Positions 18,040 to 25,634 of a stretch of DNA of 64,000 nucleotides are shown here, one piece after another. This DNA is from Neptunitalea lumnitzerae (GTDB lineage Bacteria; Bacteroidota; Bacteroidia; Flavobacteriales; Flavobacteriaceae): positions 1,054,001-1,118,000 of the forward strand of contig NZ_BRVO01000001.1 of the NCBI RefSeq assembly GCF_027924185.1. The letters run 5' to 3'. The translations under genes and the position numbers were made by a program. The stretch's first letter is position 1; each line of letters begins with the position of its first letter. The notes under the pieces were generated by a model. It saw nothing but the letters and a program-made list of their open reading frames with translations, was not told where the DNA came from and searched no databases.

Positions 18040-18105
18040 ACTTTACAAAAAAAATGGCTATTTCATGTTTTTTTTTGATAGTTTTGGCTGTCTAAATTTC
18101 TAAAT

Positions 18106-18795
18106 ATGAAAAAAATAGTTTTTTTAATAGCATTTATAGCTGCTTCAGTTGGTGGTTACGCTCAAACAAATAGTGAACTTTTAAATCATTATGAAAAGTT
18201 CTATAAGCAAATGAAGTTGCAAGGTGATTTGCAAGGCTCTATTAACGCGCTTACACACATTATTGTTTTAGAACCTTCGCAAGCCAGAAAAGATACTTTA
18301 GCATATTATTATTTAAGCGCAAACCAATTTGTACAAGCATTAAATGTTATTGGAATTGAAAAGGATGAAAATGCATCTGCTATTGCAGTTGAAGTAAAAG
18401 CAGCATCATTAAAATCTTTAAACCAAGGAGAAAAAGCTTTAGAGCAATATGAAATTTTGTTTAAAAAAGAGCCATCAATTTATGTAGCATATGAGTTAGC
18501 CGATTTAAAAACTCAACTAGGTAAGTTTAATGAGGCTATGGTTAACATAGAATATGGTTTAAAAAACTCTAAAGATGAAGATAAGATTGGTTTTTATGAA
18601 ACACAACAACCTTATGAGGTAAATGCTAAAGCAGCTTTCTTATATCAAAAAGCTATTAGTCAGTTTAGTTTGAATAAAGAAGATTTTGATACTCCAATCA
18701 ATACTTTAAAAGAGGCTCTTATTGAAGACCCTAACTTTAGTTTAGCTAAAACTATTAAACAAGCTTTATTGCAGAAAAAAGCAGGAGTTAATTAA
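18106..18795 (+). CDS. Secreted TPR protein
   Basis: 229 residues with a signal peptide (MKKIVFLIAFIAASVGGYAQ, cleavage after AQ or GYA) and about four or five degenerate TPR helical pairs, for example near 28-60, 75-105, 108-140 and 185-225. Probably a periplasmic scaffold. No enzymatic motif. Single gene ending at a bidirectional terminator. Confidence 0.8.
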   Translation: MKKIVFLIAFIAASVGGYAQTNSELLNHYEKFYKQMKLQGDLQGSINALTHIIVLEPSQARKDTLAYYYLSANQFVQALNVIGIEKDENASAIAVEVKAASLKSLNQGEKALEQYEILFKKEPSIYVAYELADLKTQLGKFNEAMVNIEYGLKNSKDEDKIGFYETQQPYEVNAKAAFLYQKAISQFSLNKEDFDTPINTLKEALIEDPNFSLAKTIKQALLQKKAGVN

Positions 18796-18818
18796 GAACA
18801 AAGATTATATAAGTTAAA

Positions 18819-18850
18819 AAAAATAAGAGCTTGATTTCAAGCTCTTATTT
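18819..18850. terminator. Bidirectional terminator
   Basis: AAATAAGAGCTTG and its complement form a 13-bp stem with a 4-base loop and T runs on both strands, shared by the convergent TPR and SnoaL-like genes; it overlaps the last codons of the latter. Confidence 0.9.
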
Positions 18851-19327
18851 TTTTTGCAATATTTTATCTTCTATAGGTGCTTTAATTGTAATTACTTCAC
18901 TTACGTTTTCATTGGGTATGGTCATAGATAAAACATAATGCTGTATTTTCCAGATCCCTTTTTCCTTAATTAAAACTCCAGATCCTCTACAAATTTTCAT
19001 CTGTGTGTTTAAAAGTTCATCAAACCAAGCAATGGTTTTGTCTTCATTAAAGAATATATGTCTTTCAATAGCTGTAAAGCTCCATGCGCTTCCTGCATCA
19101 AAATAAGGCTTAGCATATGCCATAAACTCTTTTTTATTCCAGTTTTCTGTAGCATCGGTACCAATAAAAATGGCATCTTCGCTCATTAAATCAAAGTATG
19201 TTTTAAAATCGGTATCCGCAGCAGCTTTATGCCATTTGTCTAGTGTTTCTCCAACACTTTTAGAATCGGTAGCTTGTGCGTATATGCTAATAGTTAGAAA
19301 TAAAAATAGGTAAGTTAACTTTTTCAT
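18845..19327 (-). CDS. Secreted SnoaL/NTF2-like protein
   Basis: 160 residues with a signal peptide (MKKLTYLFLFLTISIYAQA) and one NTF2-like domain: VGETLDKWHKAAADTDF, FDLMSEDAIFIGTDATENW and a C-terminal KGIWKIQHYVLS strand pattern, as in the SnoaL_3/DUF4440 group. Such domains bind or isomerise small ligands; the ligand is unknown. It overlaps the upstream lipoprotein gene by 4 bases, so the two are translated together. Confidence 0.85.
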   Translation of the reverse strand: MKKLTYLFLFLTISIYAQATDSKSVGETLDKWHKAAADTDFKTYFDLMSEDAIFIGTDATENWNKKEFMAYAKPYFDAGSAWSFTAIERHIFFNEDKTIAWFDELLNTQMKICRGSGVLIKEKGIWKIQHYVLSMTIPNENVSEVITIKAPIEDKILQKK

Positions 19328-20502
19328 TCTTGCTGTCTTTTTAGAATAGCATCCATATTTTGTTCCAATGAAGTGTCATTCAGGTTATTAATTTGCCAAA
19401 GAATACTGTTGTATGTTTTGTAGATGTCGTTCAACATCTTATTAACCTCTTCGTTTGTTAAGAAAGAGTTGTTTTGTAAAGCATCAGTTAATAAAAGTGT
19501 GTGTGTTTTTAGATTACGAAGCCTACTTAAAATAAAGGGTGTTTTATATTTTTCAGGCATATTTTTAGTTTCTACATCTACAACATTTCTGTAAATGTCA
19601 TCTACTTGAAAGTAGAGCTTTTGGTAAGAGCTATTTATAATTTGCAGTTCTTTTTCTTTAGGAACATAGTTAATACGCTCTTCAACACTATTATAATCTT
19701 GAGTGGTAGGTAAATAATTTCCAACAGATGTATTGTTTTCTAACTGAGCACCCCATGTATAAATATCTATAGCATCTGTACTTTCAAATACAAATTGCGA
19801 TGATGATTGGGAAGCTCCGATAACAGCTCTACCTCTAGGGTTAGATAAAAAAGTAAAAGCACATAAATACCAGCCATCTCCTTTGTCTTCAATGCTAGAA
19901 TAAAATCCGTCTGGAGTAAAAGCAACGGTACCATTAGATAAATCAAAAACACCAGTTTTTTGCTCTGTAGGGTCTACTGTTTCACCAGAAAGGTATAGAA
20001 AAGAAGCCTCACCGGCTTTAGCAAATACAGATAAGGTAACCGTATCTTTTTCTCTAATAGCGTATGATTGGCTCATATAATGGTAAGAACTCATGTTGTT
20101 AGCGTTAAAACCATCTGCGGTTTTACCATTTTTACCAAAAGGTATTAATGTATCTTTTACAATGTCAGCCGACTTTTTAAGCCATCTGGCATTGTCAAAC
20201 TGTTCAGACCATATTAAATAATTGGTACGCTCAATTTTTATTTTTTTAGTGTATTCATCAGCTCCAATAGTTAGTACTGCATTGTTTAACTCTTTAAAGG
20301 TAATCCAGTTTTTAATATCTTCAGTAGCAGCTTCATTTAGCTTTTCAGGCGTGTATTTAGGTATTACAATGGTGTCTGACTCTGAGATAGGTGTTTTGTC
20401 ATGGTGTAAGTTTACCTCGGTAGAAGAAGTATTTTTATCACAACTTATAGCCCATAGTGCACTTATACATACAACTAAAAGTTCAACAATACGTTTTTTC
20501 AT
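19324..20502 (-). CDS. Lipoprotein with phage-tail-like ligand-binding domain
   Basis: 392 residues from the ATG at 20502, which gives a proper lipoprotein signal (KKR, hydrophobic stretch, lipobox AISC). The longer frame to 20532 would begin upstream of the start site implied by the -7 box at 20530-20537. The central part (about 95-275) has the pattern of jelly-roll domains at the ends of phage tail proteins: NYLIWSEQFDNARW, YWYLC-like strand, and WGAQLENNTSVGNYLPT. The C-terminal third is helical. It is probably an outer-membrane-anchored ligand-binding lipoprotein; ligand unknown. Confidence 0.75.
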   Translation of the reverse strand: MKKRIVELLVVCISALWAISCDKNTSSTEVNLHHDKTPISESDTIVIPKYTPEKLNEAATEDIKNWITFKELNNAVLTIGADEYTKKIKIERTNYLIWSEQFDNARWLKKSADIVKDTLIPFGKNGKTADGFNANNMSSYHYMSQSYAIREKDTVTLSVFAKAGEASFLYLSGETVDPTEQKTGVFDLSNGTVAFTPDGFYSSIEDKGDGWYLCAFTFLSNPRGRAVIGASQSSSQFVFESTDAIDIYTWGAQLENNTSVGNYLPTTQDYNSVEERINYVPKEKELQIINSSYQKLYFQVDDIYRNVVDVETKNMPEKYKTPFILSRLRNLKTHTLLLTDALQNNSFLTNEEVNKMLNDIYKTYNSILWQINNLNDTSLEQNMDAILKRQQE

Positions 20503-20529
20503 GTCTGTTTTCATATCAAATTGCCGTTG

Positions 20530-20537
20530 CAAAGATA
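20530..20537 (-). promoter_or_regulatory. Candidate -7 box for lipoprotein operon
   Basis: On the minus strand TATCTTTG matches TAnnTTTG. Transcription would begin near 20524, which excludes the ATG at 20532 and favours 20502 or 20514. Confidence 0.45.
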
Positions 20538-20567
20538 GTACTATTTGTATGCCTAAAAGATTGCATT

Positions 20568-21581
20568 TTAAAATTCAACAGTACAAGTATCTTCAGATAC
20601 TTTAAGCGCAATATTCTTACCAAAAATTAAGGCTCGGTTATCAGGTTCATGTCCTGCCGGAAAATTAAATAATACAGGTACTTTATATTCACGTACTACA
20701 TCTAATATAAGTTCGTATATATTTTTACCAAAATAAGTAGTGTTGTGCCTTACTTTACTAATGTCGCCAATAATAATGCCTTTGCAGTTTTCAAAATAGC
20801 CAGCTCTTTTTAAAGACTGTAGCATTCTGTCAATATTATAAGCATATTCTCCAATTTCTTCTATAAAAACAATTTTATTAGTGGTGTCTAAGCTTGTTTC
20901 AGAACCTAACATATTGCTAAGTAATGTTAAGTTACCACCAACAAGTTCACCTTCCACACTACCATTTATATTGTATTTACTTGGTTCAATGGTATAGGAA
21001 AGTTGTTCGCCAAACAAAGCCTTTTTAAAAGATTTTAAGGCTTCAGTAATACGGTTTTCACTACTTTCTAAACTTGTAGGCATTAAGGCTTGCATAGACA
21101 TTACTCCCAGACCATTTAACTGGCAATGTAGTGCAGTAATATCAGAGTAGCCAATAACCCATTTGGGTTTAGCTAAAAATTTAGTGTAGTCTAGTTTATC
21201 CATTATTCGTACACTACCATAACCACCTCTGGCACACCAAATAGCTTTTATTGAGGGTTCATCCAAGGCGTATTGTAGGTCTTCACAGCGTTGCTCATCA
21301 GTCCCTGCAAAATGTCCGTTCTGAGCTAGTACATGTTTGCCAACCCAAACGTGTAATCCCCAACTTTCCATAAGTTCTTTAGCTTCTGTAATAACATCAG
21401 CTCTATCAAGTTTAATAATACCTGCTGGTGCTACTATGGCAATAGTGTCTCCTTTTTGTAAAGCGGGTGGTTGGATAAGAGTGTTAGTGTTTTTCATTTT
21501 TTGAAGTGCATACGAATTTCCTAAACTAATAAACCCTAGGAAAAAACATACAATTAGGGGTTTTAAAATTTTCATTTCCAA
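20568..21581 (-). CDS. Exported S66 LD-carboxypeptidase
   Basis: 337 residues. An N-terminal signal peptide (about 1-25, ending NSYA) is followed by a peptidase S66 domain. The nucleophile is Ser123 in ARGGYGS. The Glu of the FIEEIGEYAYNIDRML segment and the His of the PAGHEPDN segment complete the Ser-Glu-His triad. The family removes the terminal D-alanine from muropeptide tetrapeptides. Classical LdcA is cytoplasmic; this one is exported by its signal, so it probably acts on periplasmic peptidoglycan. Confidence 0.9.
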   Translation of the reverse strand: MEMKILKPLIVCFFLGFISLGNSYALQKMKNTNTLIQPPALQKGDTIAIVAPAGIIKLDRADVITEAKELMESWGLHVWVGKHVLAQNGHFAGTDEQRCEDLQYALDEPSIKAIWCARGGYGSVRIMDKLDYTKFLAKPKWVIGYSDITALHCQLNGLGVMSMQALMPTSLESSENRITEALKSFKKALFGEQLSYTIEPSKYNINGSVEGELVGGNLTLLSNMLGSETSLDTTNKIVFIEEIGEYAYNIDRMLQSLKRAGYFENCKGIIIGDISKVRHNTTYFGKNIYELILDVVREYKVPVLFNFPAGHEPDNRALIFGKNIALKVSEDTCTVEF

Positions 21582-21630
21582 ATAGCTTTTTAGGTTAAAC
21601 CTAGTTTATATTTGGTAATAAAACAAATAA

Positions 21631-21661
21631 AAAGCCTCTTGTATTTTGTACAAGAGGCTTT
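21631..21661 (-). terminator. Terminator of lipoprotein gene
   Basis: AAAGCCTCTTGTA and its complement make a 13-bp stem with a U-rich minus-strand tail, 25 bases past the stop of the gene at 21686. Confidence 0.85.
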
Positions 21662-21685
21662 GTTTATAAAGAAAAAGTGTTTTTC

Positions 21686-22270
21686 TTACTTTAATGCTTT
21701 TTTCTTAGCTTTAGGAGACATAGCTCTGTTTTCGCCATTGCTTAAAATGTAAGTTTTACCTTTGTAGTAAGCAGAAACATTAGTACCATCTGCTGTAGTA
21801 CCTTCAAAAGTGATTTCATAAGTGTTTCCATCTCTTAAAATAGTAAGTGTTCCGGCATTTACATTCATAAAATCTTCTCCCATAACATCAAATGTTACAT
21901 CGCCATAATCAAAGGTAAATGCGTCACCTGTAAGACTATAAGTGTAAATACCTTCGCTTAGGGTAGCTGCATTGTCTGTAAATACTTCTAAATATAAATC
22001 TGCAATTGGACTTCCGTCCATAATTGGTTCTAAAGTTTCCTCATCAATTTCAACAGATGCTAATTCTAAGTCTATATTATAAGATGTAGCCGTATATGGG
22101 CCATAAGGAGTAAGTAGAGCACTTTCTAAATCTACAGTGGTTGTACCAACGGTTAATGTACCTCCTGCTTCAGGTGTATTAGAAGAGTTGTCATCGTCTT
22201 TACAAGAAGTAAATAAAACAATTGATGCCATTAATGTTAGTGCTAACCCTTTTGTAAATAAATTTTTCAT
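21686..22270 (-). CDS. Small lipoprotein of unknown function
   Basis: 194 residues from the ATG at 22270; a longer frame would use TTG and spoil the signal peptide. Lipobox FTSC followed by KDDD, an acidic export-type sequence after the lipidated Cys that in Flavobacteria favours surface lipoproteins. The rest is beta-rich with repeated short strands (LTILRDGNTYEITFEGTTAD). A fragment homologous to its C-terminus lies upstream at 22356-22616. Confidence 0.8.
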   Translation of the reverse strand: MKNLFTKGLALTLMASIVLFTSCKDDDNSSNTPEAGGTLTVGTTTVDLESALLTPYGPYTATSYNIDLELASVEIDEETLEPIMDGSPIADLYLEVFTDNAATLSEGIYTYSLTGDAFTFDYGDVTFDVMGEDFMNVNAGTLTILRDGNTYEITFEGTTADGTNVSAYYKGKTYILSNGENRAMSPKAKKKALK

Positions 22271-22355
22271 AATTAAGTTTAAATTTTTGTTCAAAGCGCA
22301 ATAATACTACTTCTTTTTAAGTATAAAAATACTTATTAGTAATGATTAATGTTTT

Positions 22356-22616
22356 TTAATTTTTATGTTCTGGTTTTGTAGCTGTGTGCTTGGTTAAAGA
22401 CTCACCATCATGAGCACTTAACATTTGACCTCTATAGTTAGCCATTACGGTAACCCCTTCTGTAGTAATGCCCTCAAAAGATATTTCATAATAATCGCCA
22501 TCTTTTGTTACAGTAAACATTCCGTCAACAACTTTATCATAATCTTTTACTATTATGGTAAAAGTATCTTCTGCTAAATCGTTATGGTTTTTATCATGAT
22601 AATTTAATAATCCTTG
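22356..22616 (-). pseudogene. 5'-truncated paralogue of lipoprotein 21686-22270
   Basis: An 86-codon open stretch on the minus strand that begins directly after an in-frame TAA and has no start codon or signal peptide. Its translation (DGDYYEISFEGITTEGVTVMANYRGQ and neighbours, read in pieces) aligns with the C-terminal part of the adjacent lipoprotein (NTYEITFEGTTADGTNVSAYYKG). It looks like the surviving 3' half of a tandem duplicate whose 5' half was lost when metG's upstream region was formed. Confidence 0.75.
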
Positions 22617-22626
22617 TTAAAATGCG

Positions 22627-22634
22627 TATTTTTG
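22627..22634 (+). promoter_or_regulatory. Candidate -7 box for metG
   Basis: TATTTTTG matches TAnnTTTG, 28 bases before the metG ATG. No convincing TTG upstream. Confidence 0.4.
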
Positions 22635-22662
22635 TAGTTTTGAAAAGAATATATTGTAACCT

Positions 22663-24732
22663 ATGAGCAATTTGCAACAGCGATATACTATTACAGCGGC
22701 TTTACCATATACTAATGGGCCTATACATATTGGACACTTAGCAGGGGTGTATGTACCTGCAGATATTTATGCACGTTACTTGCGTTTAACTAATAACGAT
22801 GTAGCTTTTATTTGTGGAAGTGATGAGCATGGTGTAGCCATTTCTATGAAAGCTAAGAAAGAGGGAGTTACGCCTCAAGAAATCATAGATAAATACAACG
22901 CTATAATTAAAGACTCTTTTAAAGAATTTGGAATTTCTTTTGATAATTATTCCAGAACTTCTTCTGAGATTCATCATAAAACGGCTTCGGAGTTTTTCAA
23001 GAAGTTGTACGATAATGATAAGTTTATTGAGGAAGTAACAGAACAGTTGTATGACGAGGAAGCCGGGCAATTTTTGGCAGATAGATTTGTAACGGGTACT
23101 TGCCCTAAATGTGGAAATGAAGAAGCATACGGAGACCAATGTGAAAAATGTGGTACTTCTTTAAATGCTACCGATTTAATAAATCCTAAGTCTACCATTA
23201 CAGGGAGTAAGCCTACGTTAAAACAAACAAAGCACTGGTTTTTACCTTTAGACCAATACGACGCCTTCTTAAGAGAATGGATTTTGGAAGGTCATAAGAA
23301 CGACTGGAAGCCTAATGTATATGGACAGGTAAAAAGCTGGTTAGATGATGGTTTAAAACCACGTGCTGTAACCAGAGATCTTGACTGGGGTATTCCGGTG
23401 CCTGTAGATGGTGGAGAAGGTAAAGTTTTATACGTTTGGTTTGATGCGCCTATAGGCTATATTTCTAGTACTAAAGAGTGGGCAGAAAGAGAAGGTAAAG
23501 ATTGGGAGCCTTACTGGAAAGATGAAAATACCAAATTGGTACACTTTATTGGTAAAGATAATATAGTGTTTCACTGTGTAATTTTCCCATCTATGCTAAA
23601 AGCCGAAGGAAGCTATATCTTACCTGAAAATGTACCAGCTAATGAGTTTTTAAATTTAGAGGGTAATAAACTTTCAACTTCTAAAAACTGGGCGGTATGG
23701 TTGCATGAGTATTTGAATGATTTCCCAGAGCAACAAGATGTTTTACGTTATACGCTTACGGCAAATGCACCAGAAACAAAAGATAACGATTTTACTTGGA
23801 AAGATTTCCAAGCCCGCAATAATAATGAGTTAGTTGCTATTTTTGGTAACTTTATAAACAGGGTAGTAGTACTTTCTAACAAATACTACGATGGGGTGAT
23901 ACCGCAACCTAATGAGTTCTCTGAGATAGATATGGCTACTTTAGAAGAAATGAAAAAGTATCCGTCTATTATAGCATCGTCTATAGAGCGTTACCGTTTC
24001 CGTGAGGCTAGCCAAGAATTAATGAACTTAGCACGTTTAGGAAATAAGTATTTGGCAGATGAAGAGCCTTGGAAATTGGTAAAAACTGATGAGGCTAGAG
24101 TACAAACAGTTATGTTTACAGCGTTGCAAATAGCTGCAGCGTTGGCAACATTGAGTGAGCCTTTCTTGCCATTTACATCTAGCAAGTTAAAAGAAATGTT
24201 GGCTTTTGATGCCTTAGATACGGTACCAACTTGGGATACTGTTGGAGCAGTTAGTACCTTGTTATCAGCAGCGCATACTATAGGTAAAGCTTCATTACTA
24301 TTTAGTAAGATTGAAGATGCTGCTATACAAGTACAACTAGATAAATTAGAGGCAACTAAGAAAGCTAATGAGGCTGCTAATAAAACAGCAGAACCACAGA
24401 AAGAAACCATTACGTTTGATGATTTTTCTAAATTAGATTTACGTGTAGGTACTATTATAGAGGCTGAGAAAATGAAGAAGGCGAAAAAGCTTTTAGTGCT
24501 AAAAGTAGATACAGGAATTGATGTGCGTACTATTGTTTCAGGAATTGCAGAGAGCTTTTCTCCAGAGGAAGTTATAGGTAAAAAAGTAACCGTTTTGGTA
24601 AACTTAGCGCCTAGAGCTTTAAGAGGAGTAGATAGTGAAGGAATGATTTTAATGACGAATGATACGAACGGAAAATTAATATTTGTAAACCCTGATACAG
24701 ATGGGGTAGTTAATGGAGAAACCATTAATTAA
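22663..24732 (+). CDS. metG: Methionyl-tRNA synthetase
   Basis: 689 residues. Class I synthetase with HIGH at 22-25, a zinc knuckle with two CxxC pairs ([18 protein letters not shown]), and the KMSKS equivalent KLSTS. A C-terminal EMAP-II-like tRNA-binding domain (about 580-689, [14 protein letters not shown]) provides dimerisation and tRNA affinity. It charges tRNA-Met with methionine. The next gene starts within its stop codon. Confidence 0.98.
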   Translation: MSNLQQRYTITAALPYTNGPIHIGHLAGVYVPADIYARYLRLTNNDVAFICGSDEHGVAISMKAKKEGVTPQEIIDKYNAIIKDSFKEFGISFDNYSRTSSEIHHKTASEFFKKLYDNDKFIEEVTEQLYDEEAGQFLADRFVTGTCPKCGNEEAYGDQCEKCGTSLNATDLINPKSTITGSKPTLKQTKHWFLPLDQYDAFLREWILEGHKNDWKPNVYGQVKSWLDDGLKPRAVTRDLDWGIPVPVDGGEGKVLYVWFDAPIGYISSTKEWAEREGKDWEPYWKDENTKLVHFIGKDNIVFHCVIFPSMLKAEGSYILPENVPANEFLNLEGNKLSTSKNWAVWLHEYLNDFPEQQDVLRYTLTANAPETKDNDFTWKDFQARNNNELVAIFGNFINRVVVLSNKYYDGVIPQPNEFSEIDMATLEEMKKYPSIIASSIERYRFREASQELMNLARLGNKYLADEEPWKLVKTDEARVQTVMFTALQIAAALATLSEPFLPFTSSKLKEMLAFDALDTVPTWDTVGAVSTLLSAAHTIGKASLLFSKIEDAAIQVQLDKLEATKKANEAANKTAEPQKETITFDDFSKLDLRVGTIIEAEKMKKAKKLLVLKVDTGIDVRTIVSGIAESFSPEEVIGKKVTVLVNLAPRALRGVDSEGMILMTNDTNGKLIFVNPDTDGVVNGETIN

Positions 24733-25634
24733 TGCTAAAGATAGCTTGGCACCCTATATACCAACATCCTTTACCGGAAAGACATAGGTTTCCTATGATA
24801 AAATATGATTTGCTTCCTAAGCAATTACTCCATGAGGGTACTTGCTCGGAAGCAAATTTTTTTGAACCTACAGTTCCTGATACTTCCCACATTTTAGCAG
24901 TACATACGCAAGATTATGTACAGCGTTTGTTTAATTTAGAGTTAACTGCCAAAGAAATAAGACGTACTGGCTTTCCGTTGTCTAAAGAACTTGTGGATCG
25001 CGAGGTTATTATTGCAGATGGTACTATTAAAGGTGCCGAGTATGCGTTAACCCATGGTATAGCATTTAATATAGCAGGGGGTACCCATCATGCGTATTCA
25101 AATCATGGGGAGGCATTTTGTTTGTTGCACGACCAAGCAATTGCGGCAAGGTATTTACAACAACATCAGTTAGCTCAAAAAATTTTAATAGTAGATTTGG
25201 ATGTACACCAAGGTAATGGAACCGCTGAAATTTTTGCTGGTGATACTTCTGTGTTTACCTTTTCTATGCATGGTAAGAGTAATTATCCTTTTAGAAAGGA
25301 GCAAAGCGATTTAGATATTGCTTTAGAAGATAATTGTACTGATGAGGTTTATTTGAATACCTTATATAAAACACTGCCTCAGCTTATTGATAAGGAAAAA
25401 CCTGATTTTATTTTTTACCTAAGTGGAGTAGATGTGTTGCTTGAAGATAAATTAGGTAGAATAGGTATGAGTATTCAAGGGTGTAAAGAGCGTGATAGGT
25501 TTGTGTTAAGTACTTGCAAACACAATGATATACCTGTGCAATGTAGCATGGGAGGCGGCTACTCACCACATATTAAAAATATTATAGAAGCCCACGCCAA
25601 TACCTATAGGCTGGCGCAGGACATTTATTTTTAA
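24732..25634 (+). CDS. HDAC-like deacetylase (class IV type)
   Basis: 300 residues. Histone-deacetylase fold with GGTHHAYSNHGEAFC (His119-His120), zinc ligands Asp155/Asp157 and His159 in VDLDVHQGNGT, and the C-terminal SGVDVLLEDKLGR and MGGGYS motifs. The pattern is closest to the short HDAC11-like group common in Bacteroidota. The substrate is unknown (acetylated polyamines, proteins or other amides). Its ATG overlaps the last base of the metG stop; it converges with the sulfotransferase fusion, the two stop codons overlapping by 4 bases. Confidence 0.92.
   Translation: MLKIAWHPIYQHPLPERHRFPMIKYDLLPKQLLHEGTCSEANFFEPTVPDTSHILAVHTQDYVQRLFNLELTAKEIRRTGFPLSKELVDREVIIADGTIKGAEYALTHGIAFNIAGGTHHAYSNHGEAFCLLHDQAIAARYLQQHQLAQKILIVDLDVHQGNGTAEIFAGDTSVFTFSMHGKSNYPFRKEQSDLDIALEDNCTDEVYLNTLYKTLPQLIDKEKPDFIFYLSGVDVLLEDKLGRIGMSIQGCKERDRFVLSTCKHNDIPVQCSMGGGYSPHIKNIIEAHANTYRLAQDIYF

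Noticed and set aside
23991..24725. 244-residue open frame antisense to metG
   Set aside because: It is a shadow of the metG reading frame with Ser/Pro-rich composition and no family match.
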